In this document: positions 42,501 to 52,365 of the stretch, one piece after another
Position numbering within the stretch: position 1 is the first letter of the stretch
How the letters are laid out: the number at the start of each line of letters is the position of its first letter
DNA from: an uncultured Oscillospiraceae bacterium
GTDB taxonomy: Bacteria; Bacillota; Clostridia; Oscillospirales; Acutalibacteraceae
Assembly (NCBI GenBank): GCA_900545625.1
Contig: UQZS01000001.1
Span: forward strand, 62,001 to 126,000
Direction of reading: 5' to 3'
DNA: 64,000 nucleotides
The notes under the pieces: generated by a model
The model's database searches: none
What the model saw: the letters and a program-made list of their open reading frames with translations, nothing else
Told to the model about the DNA's origin: nothing
Made by a program: the position numbers and the translations under genes

Positions 42501-44650
42501 CGACGTACTGTAAGCGTAATTTGCGTAGAGGGAACAACTCTTGTACCGCCTACGGGTGATTGTGCGATTACAACACCACTCTGCCCGGAAATCTCATTGC
42601 CGCTTTCATCTACAAGTCTAATATTGGTAAATCCCGCAACCTCCAAATCATCCAACGCATCATCCACCGGTGTATTGTTCGAAACATCCGGCACGGCAAT
42701 AGGATATTCTTTCGTCACGGAAGTAAATGTAGGCGGATTCTGCGTAAAGTCGATCGTGCCGCTTTGGATCTCCGTGTCATCGATCACAACGGAATATGGT
42801 ACGGCACTGCCGGAGCCTTGCAGCGTGATCTGTGTGGTACCGCCGTCAAGACGAACTTCGATTGGGTACCCGTCTACAAGCGCGCCGTCCAGGTAGACGC
42901 GCATGGAAGCGCTTGTGTTGGCGTTTGGGCGCGTTACGGAAATAGCGGCAGACGAAGCCGGTGCTTTGCCCGAGCTGACGACCAGGCTCACTGCACCGCC
43001 CGCGTCGGTCTGCTGATTGGCCTCCGGCGACTGCGAAAGAACGATGCCGGCAGCCTTGTCACTGTCTTGCTCGGTCACATTACCGACCTTCAGCCCCGCA
43101 CTGGTGATCAACTGCTCGGCAACTTCACGGCTGTAGCCGACAACATACGGCACAGTCGTGGCATCCGGGTTTTCATTCGTTGCAACATAAATGGTCACAA
43201 GCGAACCGCTTTCAGCGTAGGAACCCTCAACAGGATAGGTATCATACACGATCCCCTCCTGGGCGTTCGGGTCATAGTTCACAATGGTGTTGACCTCAAA
43301 ACCGCTCTGCTTCAGTTTGGCTTCCGCTTCATCCGCCGTAAGCCCGATGATACCGGTGATCTGGATGCTGTCATCATTATAGGCGACCTCAAGCGTGATG
43401 GTGCTGTGGATACGCACACGCTCCTCCGCCTCGGGATCCTGGGAAAGCACCGTTCCGGGTTCTGCATCCGCACTGTAAACGGGTGTTGTCTCGAAGGTGA
43501 AATTGTCCGTATATTCGGCATTGTTGGCAATCTCATCGTTAAAGTTCAAGCCGACAAAATTCGGCACATCCACACGCCGCGCAGCCACGCCGAAATAGAT
43601 ACCGACAAAGATCGCGACAAGCACCACGACACCCGCCAGCACGCCGAACAGGATCGGCAGCGTTTTGTTGTTTTTCTTGTCTTCCTCTTCCTCGCTGCCC
43701 TCCTCCGGCTTTTCGGGCTGCGCTCTTTCGGGATTCTTAACAGGTGCAGGCGTACCTTTACCGCCGACAAACTTGGTGGGCTCGTTATCTACAAAATAGT
43801 TATAATCAAATTTGATGGAGGGATTTTTGCGGAATTCGTCCAAATCCAGCAGCATTTCCGAAGCGGACTGGTAGCGATTTTTCGGATTTTTCTGCATGGC
43901 GCGCATGGTGATCTGCTCAAGGCCGAGCGGGATCTCGGGATTGATCTCACGCGGACGCTTGGCATCCTGCTGGAGCTGCATAATGGCGACGGAAACAGCG
44001 CTGTCCGACTGGAACGGCAGCTGCCCGGTGAGCATTTCATACATCACTACGCCGACGGAATAAATATCCGCCTTATCGTCGGTGATCTCGCCGCGCGCCT
44101 GTTCGGGACTGATGTAATGCACGGAGCCGATCGCGCTTTCAGTCATGGTGCGCGTATCCCCGCGTGAGAAACGCGCAATGCCGAAATCACTGACCTTAAT
44201 AGTTCCGTCCTGCAAGAGCATGATGTTCTGAGGCTTGATGTCACGGTGAACAATCCCTTTGTCATGCGCGTGCTGAAGCGCTTTTAAGATCTGGTTGACA
44301 AAGTGAACGGCCTCTTTCCAGTTAATGACCTTTTGCTGCTCGATATACTCTTTGAGGGTGATGCCCTCAATGTATTCCATGACGATATACTGCAGCCGGT
44401 CGCCGAAGCTCACATCATAGACCTTGACGATGTTCGGGTGCGACAGGACAGCGATCGCCTTCGCCTCATTTTTGAAGCGGCGGCGGAACTCCTCGTTGGC
44501 AAGAAATTCCTCTTTTAGAATTTTAATGGCGACAATGCGGTCATCGATGTTGTCATAGGCTTTATAGACCACCGCCATACCGCCTACGCCGATGATCTCG
44601 CGGATTTCATATCTGCCGTCTAAGCGTTTGCCACAATAATTTTCCATCAT
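42497..44650 (-). CDS. prkC: PASTA-domain Ser/Thr protein kinase PrkC/Stk1
   Basis: Membrane kinase that senses peptidoglycan fragments, 717 residues. Kinase domain 13-275: glycine loop IGVGGMAVVYKA, K43, HRDIKPQN (D137), DFG 155-157 and the activation-loop threonines TRTMTESAIG. An acidic/basic juxtamembrane part, one membrane helix (about 331-355), then extracellular PASTA repeats at about 360-425, 427-492 and 498-560. A beta-rich segment (about 565-648) separates them from a last PASTA at about 650-717. Coupled to prpC (9 bp gap) and rsgA. Confidence 0.94.
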   Translation of the reverse strand: MMENYCGKRLDGRYEIREIIGVGGMAVVYKAYDNIDDRIVAIKILKEEFLANEEFRRRFKNEAKAIAVLSHPNIVKVYDVSFGDRLQYIVMEYIEGITLKEYIEQQKVINWKEAVHFVNQILKALQHAHDKGIVHRDIKPQNIMLLQDGTIKVSDFGIARFSRGDTRTMTESAIGSVHYISPEQARGEITDDKADIYSVGVVMYEMLTGQLPFQSDSAVSVAIMQLQQDAKRPREINPEIPLGLEQITMRAMQKNPKNRYQSASEMLLDLDEFRKNPSIKFDYNYFVDNEPTKFVGGKGTPAPVKNPERAQPEKPEEGSEEEEDKKNNKTLPILFGVLAGVVVLVAIFVGIYFGVAARRVDVPNFVGLNFNDEIANNAEYTDNFTFETTPVYSADAEPGTVLSQDPEAEERVRIHSTITLEVAYNDDSIQITGIIGLTADEAEAKLKQSGFEVNTIVNYDPNAQEGIVYDTYPVEGSYAESGSLVTIYVATNENPDATTVPYVVGYSREVAEQLITSAGLKVGNVTEQDSDKAAGIVLSQSPEANQQTDAGGAVSLVVSSGKAPASSAAISVTRPNANTSASMRVYLDGALVDGYPIEVRLDGGTTQITLQGSGSAVPYSVVIDDTEIQSGTIDFTQNPPTFTSVTKEYPIAVPDVSNNTPVDDALDDLEVAGFTNIRLVDESGNEISGQSGVVIAQSPVGGTRVVPSTQITLTVRR

Positions 44651-44659
44651 TTCATCTCC

Positions 44660-45385
44660 TTAATATGCAAGCGTTACTGCAGTGACATTGTCACCGCCGC
44701 CGTTATCGAGCGCTCTGGAGACCAGACGCTCCGCGAACTCGTAATAGGTACCTTTGGAAAGCGCACAGATCTCCTCGCTTTCCACGAAGTTGGTCAGCCC
44801 ATCTGTACACAATAGCAGGATGCCGTCATCCGCCATGGCTTGCTCGAAGAAATCAACACGCACCTCCGGGTGAACGCCGAGCGCACGCGTGATAATGTTT
44901 TTGTGGGGATGCCGTTTGGCTTCGGACTGTGTGATCTTGCCCGTCTCCACCATATCCTGCACCATGGAGTGGTCGCGCGTCAGTTGTATCAATTCGCCGT
45001 TTGTGAGCATATACGCGCGGCTGTCACCTGCATGTGCAATGTATGCCATGTGCTCAGTCACGATTGCACATACGACCGTGGTACCCATACCGGTAAAGGA
45101 TGAATTAGCCTGTGCAATATCATACACGCTGATGTTCGCGGCGTTTATGGCAGAGACCAGCAGGTTTTTGATCGATCTGCCGCGCATAGACGTCCGATAT
45201 GCCGATGTAATACGCTCGGAGATCACTTTGACCGCCGTGGTGGCGGCAATGTTGCCGCCCGCGACACCTCCCATGCCGTCGCAAACGACTGCCCACGCGA
45301 CACCTTCGGGCAATTCACCGGTCGCGTATGCATCCTGATTGCTTTCGCGAACCTTGCCGACATCGGTTTTTGCAGCAATTTTCAA
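44660..45385 (-). CDS. prpC: PP2C-type Ser/Thr protein phosphatase PrpC/Stp
   Basis: Metal-dependent phosphatase opposing PrkC, 241 residues. Motifs: DVGKVRESNQDAY (metal aspartate region), VCDGMGGVAGG, AHAGDSRAYML, TRDHSMVQ, LLLCTDGLTNFV and GGGDNVTAVTLAY at the end. Cytoplasmic. Nine bp separate it from prkC, the standard kinase-phosphatase pair. Confidence 0.95.
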   Translation of the reverse strand: MKIAAKTDVGKVRESNQDAYATGELPEGVAWAVVCDGMGGVAGGNIAATTAVKVISERITSAYRTSMRGRSIKNLLVSAINAANISVYDIAQANSSFTGMGTTVVCAIVTEHMAYIAHAGDSRAYMLTNGELIQLTRDHSMVQDMVETGKITQSEAKRHPHKNIITRALGVHPEVRVDFFEQAMADDGILLLCTDGLTNFVESEEICALSKGTYYEFAERLVSRALDNGGGDNVTAVTLAY

Positions 45386-45440
45386 ACCATCACCTTCTTT
45401 GCGGGATGTTTTTATATTGAAATTTGAGATAGTAAAACGG

Positions 45441-46475
45441 TTATGTCTGCATTTTTGCCGCCCGCAGCTGACCGCAGGAGGCGTTGATGTCCTCGCCGAG
45501 TGTGCGGCGCACCGTAACGGTGAGTCCGCGCTTTTGAAGGATCTCGGAAAAACAGCGCAGCCGGTCTGCGCGGCTTTTTTGGTATTGTTTTTCCCGAACG
45601 GTGTTGACGGGGATCAGATTGACGTGACAAAGCATACCGTGAAGCCTTGCGGCAAGTTCTTCGGCGCAGGCATCGCTGTCGTTGACGCCGTCGATCATGG
45701 TATATTCGAATGAAATGCGTCTGGATGTTTCGTTTGTATAAAAGCGGCAGGCACGCAAAAGCTCGTCAATGCCCCATGTGCGGTTCACAGGCATGAGCTT
45801 GGAACGAATTTCATCGTTCGGCGCGTGCAGTGAAACGGAAAGCGTCAGCCCCAGATGTTCTTTTGCAAGGTCATATATGCGCGGGACGACGCCGCAGGTC
45901 GAAAGCGAAATGTGCCGCATGGAAATGTTTAAGCCGCGCTCGTCTGTTACAAGATGCAAAAAGCGCAGGACGTTTTCATAATTGTCCAGCGGCTCGCCCG
46001 TACCCATAAGCACAATATGTGAAATACGTTCCCCGAGATCTGCTTGTGCCGTATAAATTTCCGAAAGCATTTCCGAAGGAAGAAGCTGGCGTCGGAAGCC
46101 GCCGATCGCCGACGCACAAAACGAGCAGCCCATCTTGCAGCCGAGCTGTGTGGAGATGCAGACGGAAAGCCCGTATTTATACCGCATAACGACGCATTCG
46201 GCGTATTCACCGGGCTGTAGCTCGTACAGATATTTGACCGTTCCATCCGATTCGGAACAAAGTTTGGTATCGATCGAGCAGTTATACAGCTTATATTCCT
46301 GCTCCAACGCTTCGCGCAAAGATTTCGGGAGGTTCTGCATCTCCGAAAACGAGCCTACGCCCTTTTCATGCAGCCAGGAATAAATTTGCGCAGCGCGGAA
46401 CTTCGGAAGCCCGCGCGAAGCAATCAGCGTCTGTAATTCTTCAAATGTAAGCGAACGAATATCAGCTTGGTTCAC
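45441..46475 (-). CDS. rlmN: 23S rRNA/tRNA adenine-C2 methyltransferase RlmN
   Basis: Radical-SAM enzyme methylating A2503 of 23S rRNA and A37 of some tRNAs. The 344 residues carry the iron-sulfur motif CKMGCSFC (C113, C117, C120), GTGEPLDNYENV for SAM binding, and the C-terminal resolving cysteine in INASCGQLRAA. Start overlaps rsmB by 4 bp. Loops and length are ordinary. Confidence 0.96.
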   Translation of the reverse strand: MNQADIRSLTFEELQTLIASRGLPKFRAAQIYSWLHEKGVGSFSEMQNLPKSLREALEQEYKLYNCSIDTKLCSESDGTVKYLYELQPGEYAECVVMRYKYGLSVCISTQLGCKMGCSFCASAIGGFRRQLLPSEMLSEIYTAQADLGERISHIVLMGTGEPLDNYENVLRFLHLVTDERGLNISMRHISLSTCGVVPRIYDLAKEHLGLTLSVSLHAPNDEIRSKLMPVNRTWGIDELLRACRFYTNETSRRISFEYTMIDGVNDSDACAEELAARLHGMLCHVNLIPVNTVREKQYQKSRADRLRCFSEILQKRGLTVTVRRTLGEDINASCGQLRAAKMQT

Positions 46476-47752
46476 GGTTCGATTCTCCGAAGCCGCGCGA
46501 TGAAAAAGCCGTCCGTTCCATCCTTATGCGGCAAAAGGGTTTTGTAATCCCCATCCTTTTGATACATGGGGTTTTCGCGCAGAAAGCGGTCGCAAACGCC
46601 TTCGTTTTCGGCGCGGCTGAGCGTACAGGTCGAATAGACCAAAACACCGTCCATACGCAGATATTTTGACGCATGGACTAAAATATTATACTGTATATCC
46701 GTCAAATTGTCAATAAATGTAAGTTCTCGCAGACGGATTTCCGGCTTTCTGCGAAGCACCCCGAGCCCCGAACATGGCACATCGCACAAAACGCGATCTG
46801 CCGTTTTTTCAAGTGCCGCATGGAAAACAGCTGCATCCTGTGTTTGTGCATCAATAATCGATATTCCAAGCCGTTTTGCGCCGTCTGCGATCAGCCGCAC
46901 GCGGTGCTCATGCAGATCGAACGCCAATATTTTGCCGCGATTTTGCATAATTTCCGCCGCAGTAAAGCTCTTGCCGCCGGGCGCGGCGCACATGTCCAAA
47001 AGCGTCTGCCCCGGCTGCAGCTCCAACGCCTGCACACAAAGCATGCTGGCGGTATCCTGCACATGAAATAAACCTTCTTGGTAAGACGAAAGCTGCTCAA
47101 GCGCACCGCCCTTTTGCACGATCAGGACATTTTCTAACGCACCGGGAATCGTTTCTATGCCCTCGGTCTGCAAGCGGTTTTGCAAGTCTTTCGCTGTGGT
47201 TTTCAGCGTGTTGACACGCAAAACCGTCGGCGCGCCGCTGAGAGAAGCCGACAAAATACCTTGGGCATCCGATTCCCCATAGTCCTTTATAAAGTGTTCC
47301 ACAAGCGCCTTTGGGCAGGCGTACCGAATGCTCCAATCGGAAACGAGATCCCCGGTTTTTGGATATGTAAGCGGCGTTTCGGAAATTTTACGCAAAACGG
47401 AATTCACGAGACCCGAAGCGTATGCACAGCCGTTTTTCTTGACCAGCTTTACGCTCTCGTTGACGGCTGCGGACGCGGGTATCTTATCCATAAAATAAAG
47501 CTGCAAAACACCCATGCGCAAGATGACGCGCACCTCGGGGCGCAGCTTACGAAGCGGCTGACGAAGATACTGTTGCAAAACAAAGTCCAGTGTGATCTGC
47601 CGCTCCAAAGCGCCGTAGACGAGCGCTGTCACAAAAGCCGTCGGCGCACCGTTCGCGGAGCGCTTCAATTCCGCATCAAGCGCCAAATTGGAATATGCCT
47701 TTTCCCGTTCTACGCGTAAAAGCACGCGAAACGCCGTTTGCCGTTCATCCAT
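46472..47752 (-). CDS. rsmB: 16S rRNA m5C967 methyltransferase RsmB
   Basis: Methylates cytosine 967 of 16S rRNA. The 426 residues have an N-terminal NusB-like RNA-binding part (AFRVLLRVEREKAYSNLALD) and a C-terminal methyltransferase with SAM loop LLDMCAAPGGKSF. The two catalytic cysteines are in CDVPCSGLG and YSTCTLSRAENE. Lies 3 bp after the metallopeptidase gene and overlaps rlmN by 4 bp. Confidence 0.95.
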   Translation of the reverse strand: MDERQTAFRVLLRVEREKAYSNLALDAELKRSANGAPTAFVTALVYGALERQITLDFVLQQYLRQPLRKLRPEVRVILRMGVLQLYFMDKIPASAAVNESVKLVKKNGCAYASGLVNSVLRKISETPLTYPKTGDLVSDWSIRYACPKALVEHFIKDYGESDAQGILSASLSGAPTVLRVNTLKTTAKDLQNRLQTEGIETIPGALENVLIVQKGGALEQLSSYQEGLFHVQDTASMLCVQALELQPGQTLLDMCAAPGGKSFTAAEIMQNRGKILAFDLHEHRVRLIADGAKRLGISIIDAQTQDAAVFHAALEKTADRVLCDVPCSGLGVLRRKPEIRLRELTFIDNLTDIQYNILVHASKYLRMDGVLVYSTCTLSRAENEGVCDRFLRENPMYQKDGDYKTLLPHKDGTDGFFIARLRRIEP

Positions 47753-47755
47753 AGC

Positions 47756-48436
47756 TTATTTCCTTCGATTGTTGGCAAGCAGCAAAAGCCGCAGCAGATT
47801 CGCGGCGGTCACGGCAAAGGACGCCACATAGGTCATGGCGGCCGCACGCAGCACCTTAACTGCGCCGTCGCGTTCTGCGCCTGCGAGCAAACCGGTTTGC
47901 TCGATCACGGAAACCGCACGGCGGCTGGCATTAAATTCCACAGGCAATGTAATCAGCTGGAACAGCAACACAGCTACATAGAGAACGATGCCGAAAAGCA
48001 CCAAGGGCTGAGAACCGAGGAAAAGTCCGATGATTGCCAGCGGCCAAGCGGCATTGGAACCAATCTGCGCAGGCATAAGCAGCGAATTGCGGATCTTGAT
48101 AGGGCTGTATCCTTGCGCATATTGTGCCGCATGTCCTGCCTCGTGGCAGGCAATGCCTACTGCGGCAACAGAGCAGCTGCCAAAGACACCGTCTGATAAG
48201 CGGATCACATTTTCGCGCGGATCGTAATGGTCGTTAAGCTTCCCGCGGACATGCTCAATGCGTACGCCCTGCACGCCGTAAAACCGCAAAACCGCTTCTG
48301 CCGCCTGTGCGCCCGTAAGCCCGCGCATGTTCTGCACGGCGGAATAGCGACGGTACGCAGAATTCACCCGCGACTGTGCAATTAAGGAAATCAACAGAGC
48401 CGGCACGACCAGCAAAAAGTAATAATATAAATCCAA
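47756..48436 (-). CDS. YugP-family membrane zinc metallopeptidase
   Basis: A 226-residue neutral zinc metallopeptidase of the YugP type with the zinc motif GIACHEAGHAAQYA at about 95-108, a first membrane helix near the start (YYFLLVVPALLISLIA) and two or three more in the second half. The substrate is unknown. Its insertion between fmt and rsmB is seen in many Clostridia but not in B. subtilis, where fmt and rsmB are adjacent. Confidence 0.9.
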   Translation of the reverse strand: MDLYYYFLLVVPALLISLIAQSRVNSAYRRYSAVQNMRGLTGAQAAEAVLRFYGVQGVRIEHVRGKLNDHYDPRENVIRLSDGVFGSCSVAAVGIACHEAGHAAQYAQGYSPIKIRNSLLMPAQIGSNAAWPLAIIGLFLGSQPLVLFGIVLYVAVLLFQLITLPVEFNASRRAVSVIEQTGLLAGAERDGAVKVLRAAAMTYVASFAVTAANLLRLLLLANNRRK

Positions 48437-48454
48437 AAAGGTTCACCGCCTAAA

Positions 48455-49384
48455 TCATTCCAAAATGGTTCCTACGGGCAGCTTGTGTCCGACCAAAAAA
48501 GCGGATGCGGACATGCGCTTTTTCCCCTCAGGCTGCAATTCCGTAATATGGACAAGGTTTCCGTCGCCGCAAGCTACGGCAATATCGCCGTCACAGGACG
48601 TGACCGTGCCGGTGGGAAACGCTTTTTCGGCGGTGCCGCCGAGCTTGCTTTGAAACGCCTTGATGCGCTTTCCCGAAAGCAGAAACGTCGCAGCGGGATA
48701 GGGCGACAGCCCACGGATCTGGTCGTGTACTACCCGTGCCGATTTGGAAAAGTCCAATGGACAAAGCGCCTTTGTGAGCATCGGTGCATAACTGCTTTCC
48801 CCTGTCTGCGGCACTGGACGAAGCGTCCCGTTTTTCAGTGCCGAAACGGTTTCGGAAAGCACCTGCGCGCCGAGTTCTGCCAAAACGTCATGCAGTTCGC
48901 CTGCGGTCATATTTTCTTCGATTTTTGTTGTCTTATGCAAAAGCATGTCGCCTGTGTCGATCCCCTCATCCATCAGCATAGAGGTCACGCCGGTTTCGGT
49001 CTCGCCGCGCAGGATACTCCACTGGATCGGCGCTGCACCGCGGTATTTCGGCAAAAGTGACGCATGGATATTGACCGAATGGTATTTCGGATAATACAGG
49101 ATCTCCTTGGGCAGTATCTTCCCGTATGCCACTACGACGATCAAATCGGGTGCAAGGGAACGGATGATCTTTTCCGCCTCACCGTCACGCAGCGTGGTCG
49201 GCTGAAATACGGAAAGCCCGTGTTCGAGCGCCGCCGTTTTCACGGGCGGCGGTGTAAGTGTATAGCCGCGTCCTTTCGGCTTGTCCGGCTGGGTGAACAC
49301 GCCCACGACCTGCTCACCGTCCGCAAGAAGGCGCAAAAGGCAGGGTACGGCAAAGTCGGGCGTACCCATAAATATGATGCGCAA
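48455..49384 (-). CDS. fmt: Methionyl-tRNA formyltransferase
   Basis: Formylates initiator Met-tRNA. The 309 residues start LRIIFMGTPDFAVPCLL, contain the catalytic SVNIHASLLPKYRGAAPIQW and DEGIDTGDML, and end in an OB-like tRNA-binding part. The start is a rare TTG at 49382-49384: GGAGGGATAATGCC lies just before it, with the site embedded in the last codons of def. The ATG in that stretch is out of frame, and the next in-frame ATG (49369) would remove part of the core strand. Confidence 0.93.
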   Translation of the reverse strand: MRIIFMGTPDFAVPCLLRLLADGEQVVGVFTQPDKPKGRGYTLTPPPVKTAALEHGLSVFQPTTLRDGEAEKIIRSLAPDLIVVVAYGKILPKEILYYPKYHSVNIHASLLPKYRGAAPIQWSILRGETETGVTSMLMDEGIDTGDMLLHKTTKIEENMTAGELHDVLAELGAQVLSETVSALKNGTLRPVPQTGESSYAPMLTKALCPLDFSKSARVVHDQIRGLSPYPAATFLLSGKRIKAFQSKLGGTAEKAFPTGTVTSCDGDIAVACGDGNLVHITELQPEGKKRMSASAFLVGHKLPVGTILE

Positions 49385-49388
49385 GGCA

Positions 49389-49877
49389 TTATCCCTCCGT
49401 TTCGGAATGTTGCTGCCGAATGCGGTCGAGTGCCTCTTTCGGCGCAAGACGCTGGATGTAAAGAATCCCGTCTAAATGGTCGATTTCGTGGCAAAACGCT
49501 CTTGCCAAAAGATCCTCCCCTTCGAATTCACACACATCACCCGCACGATTCTGTGCGCGCACACGCACATACTGCGGACGAAGTGTAATACCGCTCTCGC
49601 CGGGCAGTGAAAGACAGCCTTCGGCTTCCATCTGCTCGCCGCGGGTCTCGATGATTTCGGGATTGATAAGTTCAATCGGACCGTCGCCGACATCGATAAC
49701 GACTACACGCTTGAGAACGCCGACCTGTACGGCGGCAAGGCCGCAGCCATCGGCGCGGTACATCGTTTCCCGCATATCGTCAAGCAAGGTACCAAGCCTG
49801 TCGTCAAAACGCTCCACACGGCGGCTTTTCAGTTTCAGGATCGGGTCACCTTTGACCCGGATATTTCGGATTGCCAT
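49389..49877 (-). CDS. def: Peptide deformylase
   Basis: Removes the formyl group from nascent proteins. The 162 residues show all three signatures: [10 protein letters not shown] (about 45-54), EGCLSLPGE (metal cysteine, about 93) and [10 protein letters not shown] (metal histidines, about 134-138). Four bases separate its stop from the TTG start of fmt, and the pair works in one N-terminal processing path. Confidence 0.96.
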   Translation of the reverse strand: MAIRNIRVKGDPILKLKSRRVERFDDRLGTLLDDMRETMYRADGCGLAAVQVGVLKRVVVIDVGDGPIELINPEIIETRGEQMEAEGCLSLPGESGITLRPQYVRVRAQNRAGDVCEFEGEDLLARAFCHEIDHLDGILYIQRLAPKEALDRIRQQHSETEG

Positions 49878-49886
49878 AGTCTCACC

Positions 49887-52358
49887 TCAATATATGTTTT
49901 CAGGGTTAATGTCCGCAGTCACCGAAACCGCTTTGGAGAACGCGGACTGTTTTGCAAAATCTTTCAAAAGTGCTGCTATGAACGCACGGAACCGGCGATC
50001 ATTTCTGCCCTTAAGCAGTACACGGAAACGATATTTCCCCGCGGCACGGGCTATGCGCGGTGCAATAGGCCCGAGCGCGATCAGCTGCATATCGGCATAC
50101 TGTTCACGGTGCAGCGCTTTCAAATGCTCTAAAAATACTTGCGCTGCCGACTTTACGCGTGCTTCTTCCTGCCCCGTAAACCCGATCGCACAAAGATCGC
50201 AAAACGGCGGATAGATCATAGAACGCCGGATCTGCATATCCAGTTCAAAAAAAGCGGGAAAATCCTGTTTTTGTGCAAGACGAATGATCTCGTTATCGGG
50301 GAACGCCGTTTGGATCACGGCGCGGCCGCGTTTGTCGCCGCGTCCCGCACGCCCGACGACCTGCGTGAGTAGGTCAAACGTGCGCTCGGCGCTTTTATAG
50401 TCGTCGTTATACAGCATTTGGTCTACGGAGACCACGCCCACAAGCGTGACATTGGGGAAATCCAGCCCTTTTGCCACCATTTGTGTCCCGACCATTATAT
50501 CATACTCGTAATTTGTGAACTTTTTTAGTGCATTTTCAAAAGAATATCTGGAAGCTGTCGCATCTGTATCGAGCCGCAATATGCGCGCGGACGGTAACGC
50601 AGATGCAAGCTCATCTTCAAGCCGTTGTGTACCATAACCGGAATAGGTCACCTGCTTTTCACCGCAGAAGCGGCAAGTTTCCGTAAACGGCTCAGAATAG
50701 CCGCAATAGTGGCACATCAAGCGGTGGTTGCGCGCATGGTAAGTCAGCGAAATGCTGCAATTCGGGCAGGTCATCACCTTTCCGCAGGCAGTGCAAGCCG
50801 CAAAGGTGTTATAGCCACGGCGATTCAAAAGCAGAATAGCCTGTTGCCCTGCGTCAAGCGTGGCATGCAGTTCTTCAAGCAGTTCACCGCTTATCTGTGA
50901 TGCATCACCGTGATGCATCGGCATAGAAACGGTATGTACCTCAGGGAGGACTGCACCGCCATAACGGTTTTGCAATTCATAAAGTGTATACATGCCGTTT
51001 TTTGCACGTGCATAGCTTTCCAAAGACGGCGTAGCAGAGGCAAGCAACAGCAGTGCATGATGCTCTTGAGCGCGGCGGCGTGCCACATCGCGCGCATGAT
51101 AGCGCGGCGTCATTTCGGATTTATAGGTGTGCTCCTGCTCCTCATCAAGGATCAAAAGCCCGATGTTTTCCAGCGGCGCAAACACGGCAGACCTTGTCCC
51201 CAACGCGATTTTCGCCTCGCCCCTTTTCACGCGCTTCCATTCGTCCAGCCGCTCCCCCATGGAAAGCGCGCTGTGAAATACGGCGACCGTACTGCCGTAG
51301 CGTTCATAAAACAAAGTGAGCATTTGCGGCGTAAGCGATATTTCCGGCACCATAACGACAGCGGCACGTCCGCTTGCGATGCAATCATCCAAAAGCTTCA
51401 TATAGATCTGTGTTTTGCCGGAACCCGTGATACCGTATAAAAGCGCTGTACCGGGGTCTTTCCCCTGCATTTGCGCGCACAAGCCGTCGTACACAATAGA
51501 CTGCTCTTCGGTAAGATGAATGGGCTGCACGACCGAGGATGTGCGCTGAAATTGCGGACGGCGGAACACCTCATTTTGAAACAACTCTGCAACGCCTTTC
51601 CCCGCCAACGTGGAAACCACGGCTGGCGTAACGCCTGTAAAATAGCAGATCTCTTTGACCGAAGCCGAGCCGACGTTTTCCAACAGCGCAACGACGTCCT
51701 TTTGCTTTTTGGTCAGCTTGACGGACAGCTCCCGCTGCAAATATGCCTCGGTCAGACGCGCCATTTTGACGGTCGCGTCGCCGACGCGGCGGTGCGCATC
51801 CGTATTGCGCAAGAGGAAGCCTTTGGAAACCATTTCTTCCGGGATACGCGAATCCTGCGGAAGCCCCAGTTCCTCCAGCAGCTTTTCCCGGCGTACATAA
51901 ACCTCTTTTTCGAGCAGATAATCAAAAACCATGCGCTCGTTATCCGACATCGTTGCTTTCGCCTTTTCCGCTTGGATGTCAGGGTTTGCAATATAAGACA
52001 AAACAAAACGAAGCCCTATTCCCGACGGAAGCATCGCTTTTGCCGCCTCAAACAGCGTACAAAAGGTGTGTTCCTTCAGGAATACGGCCAATCGTAAAAG
52101 TTCTGCATTCAGAAGCGGCGCCGGGTCTAAGACCTCGGCGATCGCCTTCAGTTTTTTTTCGGGGTGTTTGTTTTCGCGCAGGGCAAACACAAGCCCCTGC
52201 CGTTTCCGGCTGCCCTTGCCGAAAGGCACGATCACCCGCACACCGGGCTGTACCTGCGCGCGCTGCTCGGGAAGGATCGCGTAATCGAATGCGTCGTCAA
52301 AGCTGTAAGCGGCGTTTTCCACAGCCACTTTCGCAATTAGCTCCGTCACTCGATTCAC
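49887..52358 (-). CDS. priA: Primosomal helicase PriA
   Basis: Replication-restart helicase, 823 residues. N-terminal DNA-binding part (ILPEQRAQVQPGVRVIVPFG), Walker A YGITGSGKTQIYMK, Walker B variant LLILDEEQEHTYKS, zinc-binding cysteines (CTACGKVMTCPNC, CHYCGYSEPFTETCRFCG) and motif V-VI region QVVGRAGRGDKRGRAVIQT. It is about 90 residues longer than E. coli PriA, mostly in the N-terminal and winged-helix portion. coaBC, expected just upstream by analogy with B. subtilis, is absent. Confidence 0.95.
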   Translation of the reverse strand: MNRVTELIAKVAVENAAYSFDDAFDYAILPEQRAQVQPGVRVIVPFGKGSRKRQGLVFALRENKHPEKKLKAIAEVLDPAPLLNAELLRLAVFLKEHTFCTLFEAAKAMLPSGIGLRFVLSYIANPDIQAEKAKATMSDNERMVFDYLLEKEVYVRREKLLEELGLPQDSRIPEEMVSKGFLLRNTDAHRRVGDATVKMARLTEAYLQRELSVKLTKKQKDVVALLENVGSASVKEICYFTGVTPAVVSTLAGKGVAELFQNEVFRRPQFQRTSSVVQPIHLTEEQSIVYDGLCAQMQGKDPGTALLYGITGSGKTQIYMKLLDDCIASGRAAVVMVPEISLTPQMLTLFYERYGSTVAVFHSALSMGERLDEWKRVKRGEAKIALGTRSAVFAPLENIGLLILDEEQEHTYKSEMTPRYHARDVARRRAQEHHALLLLASATPSLESYARAKNGMYTLYELQNRYGGAVLPEVHTVSMPMHHGDASQISGELLEELHATLDAGQQAILLLNRRGYNTFAACTACGKVMTCPNCSISLTYHARNHRLMCHYCGYSEPFTETCRFCGEKQVTYSGYGTQRLEDELASALPSARILRLDTDATASRYSFENALKKFTNYEYDIMVGTQMVAKGLDFPNVTLVGVVSVDQMLYNDDYKSAERTFDLLTQVVGRAGRGDKRGRAVIQTAFPDNEIIRLAQKQDFPAFFELDMQIRRSMIYPPFCDLCAIGFTGQEEARVKSAAQVFLEHLKALHREQYADMQLIALGPIAPRIARAAGKYRFRVLLKGRNDRRFRAFIAALLKDFAKQSAFSKAVSVTADINPENIY

Positions 52359-52365
52359 CTCTCGT

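Noticed and set aside
42560-44167. 535-codon plus-strand frame opposite prkC
   Set aside because: Lies inside the clear PASTA kinase gene; shadow frame.
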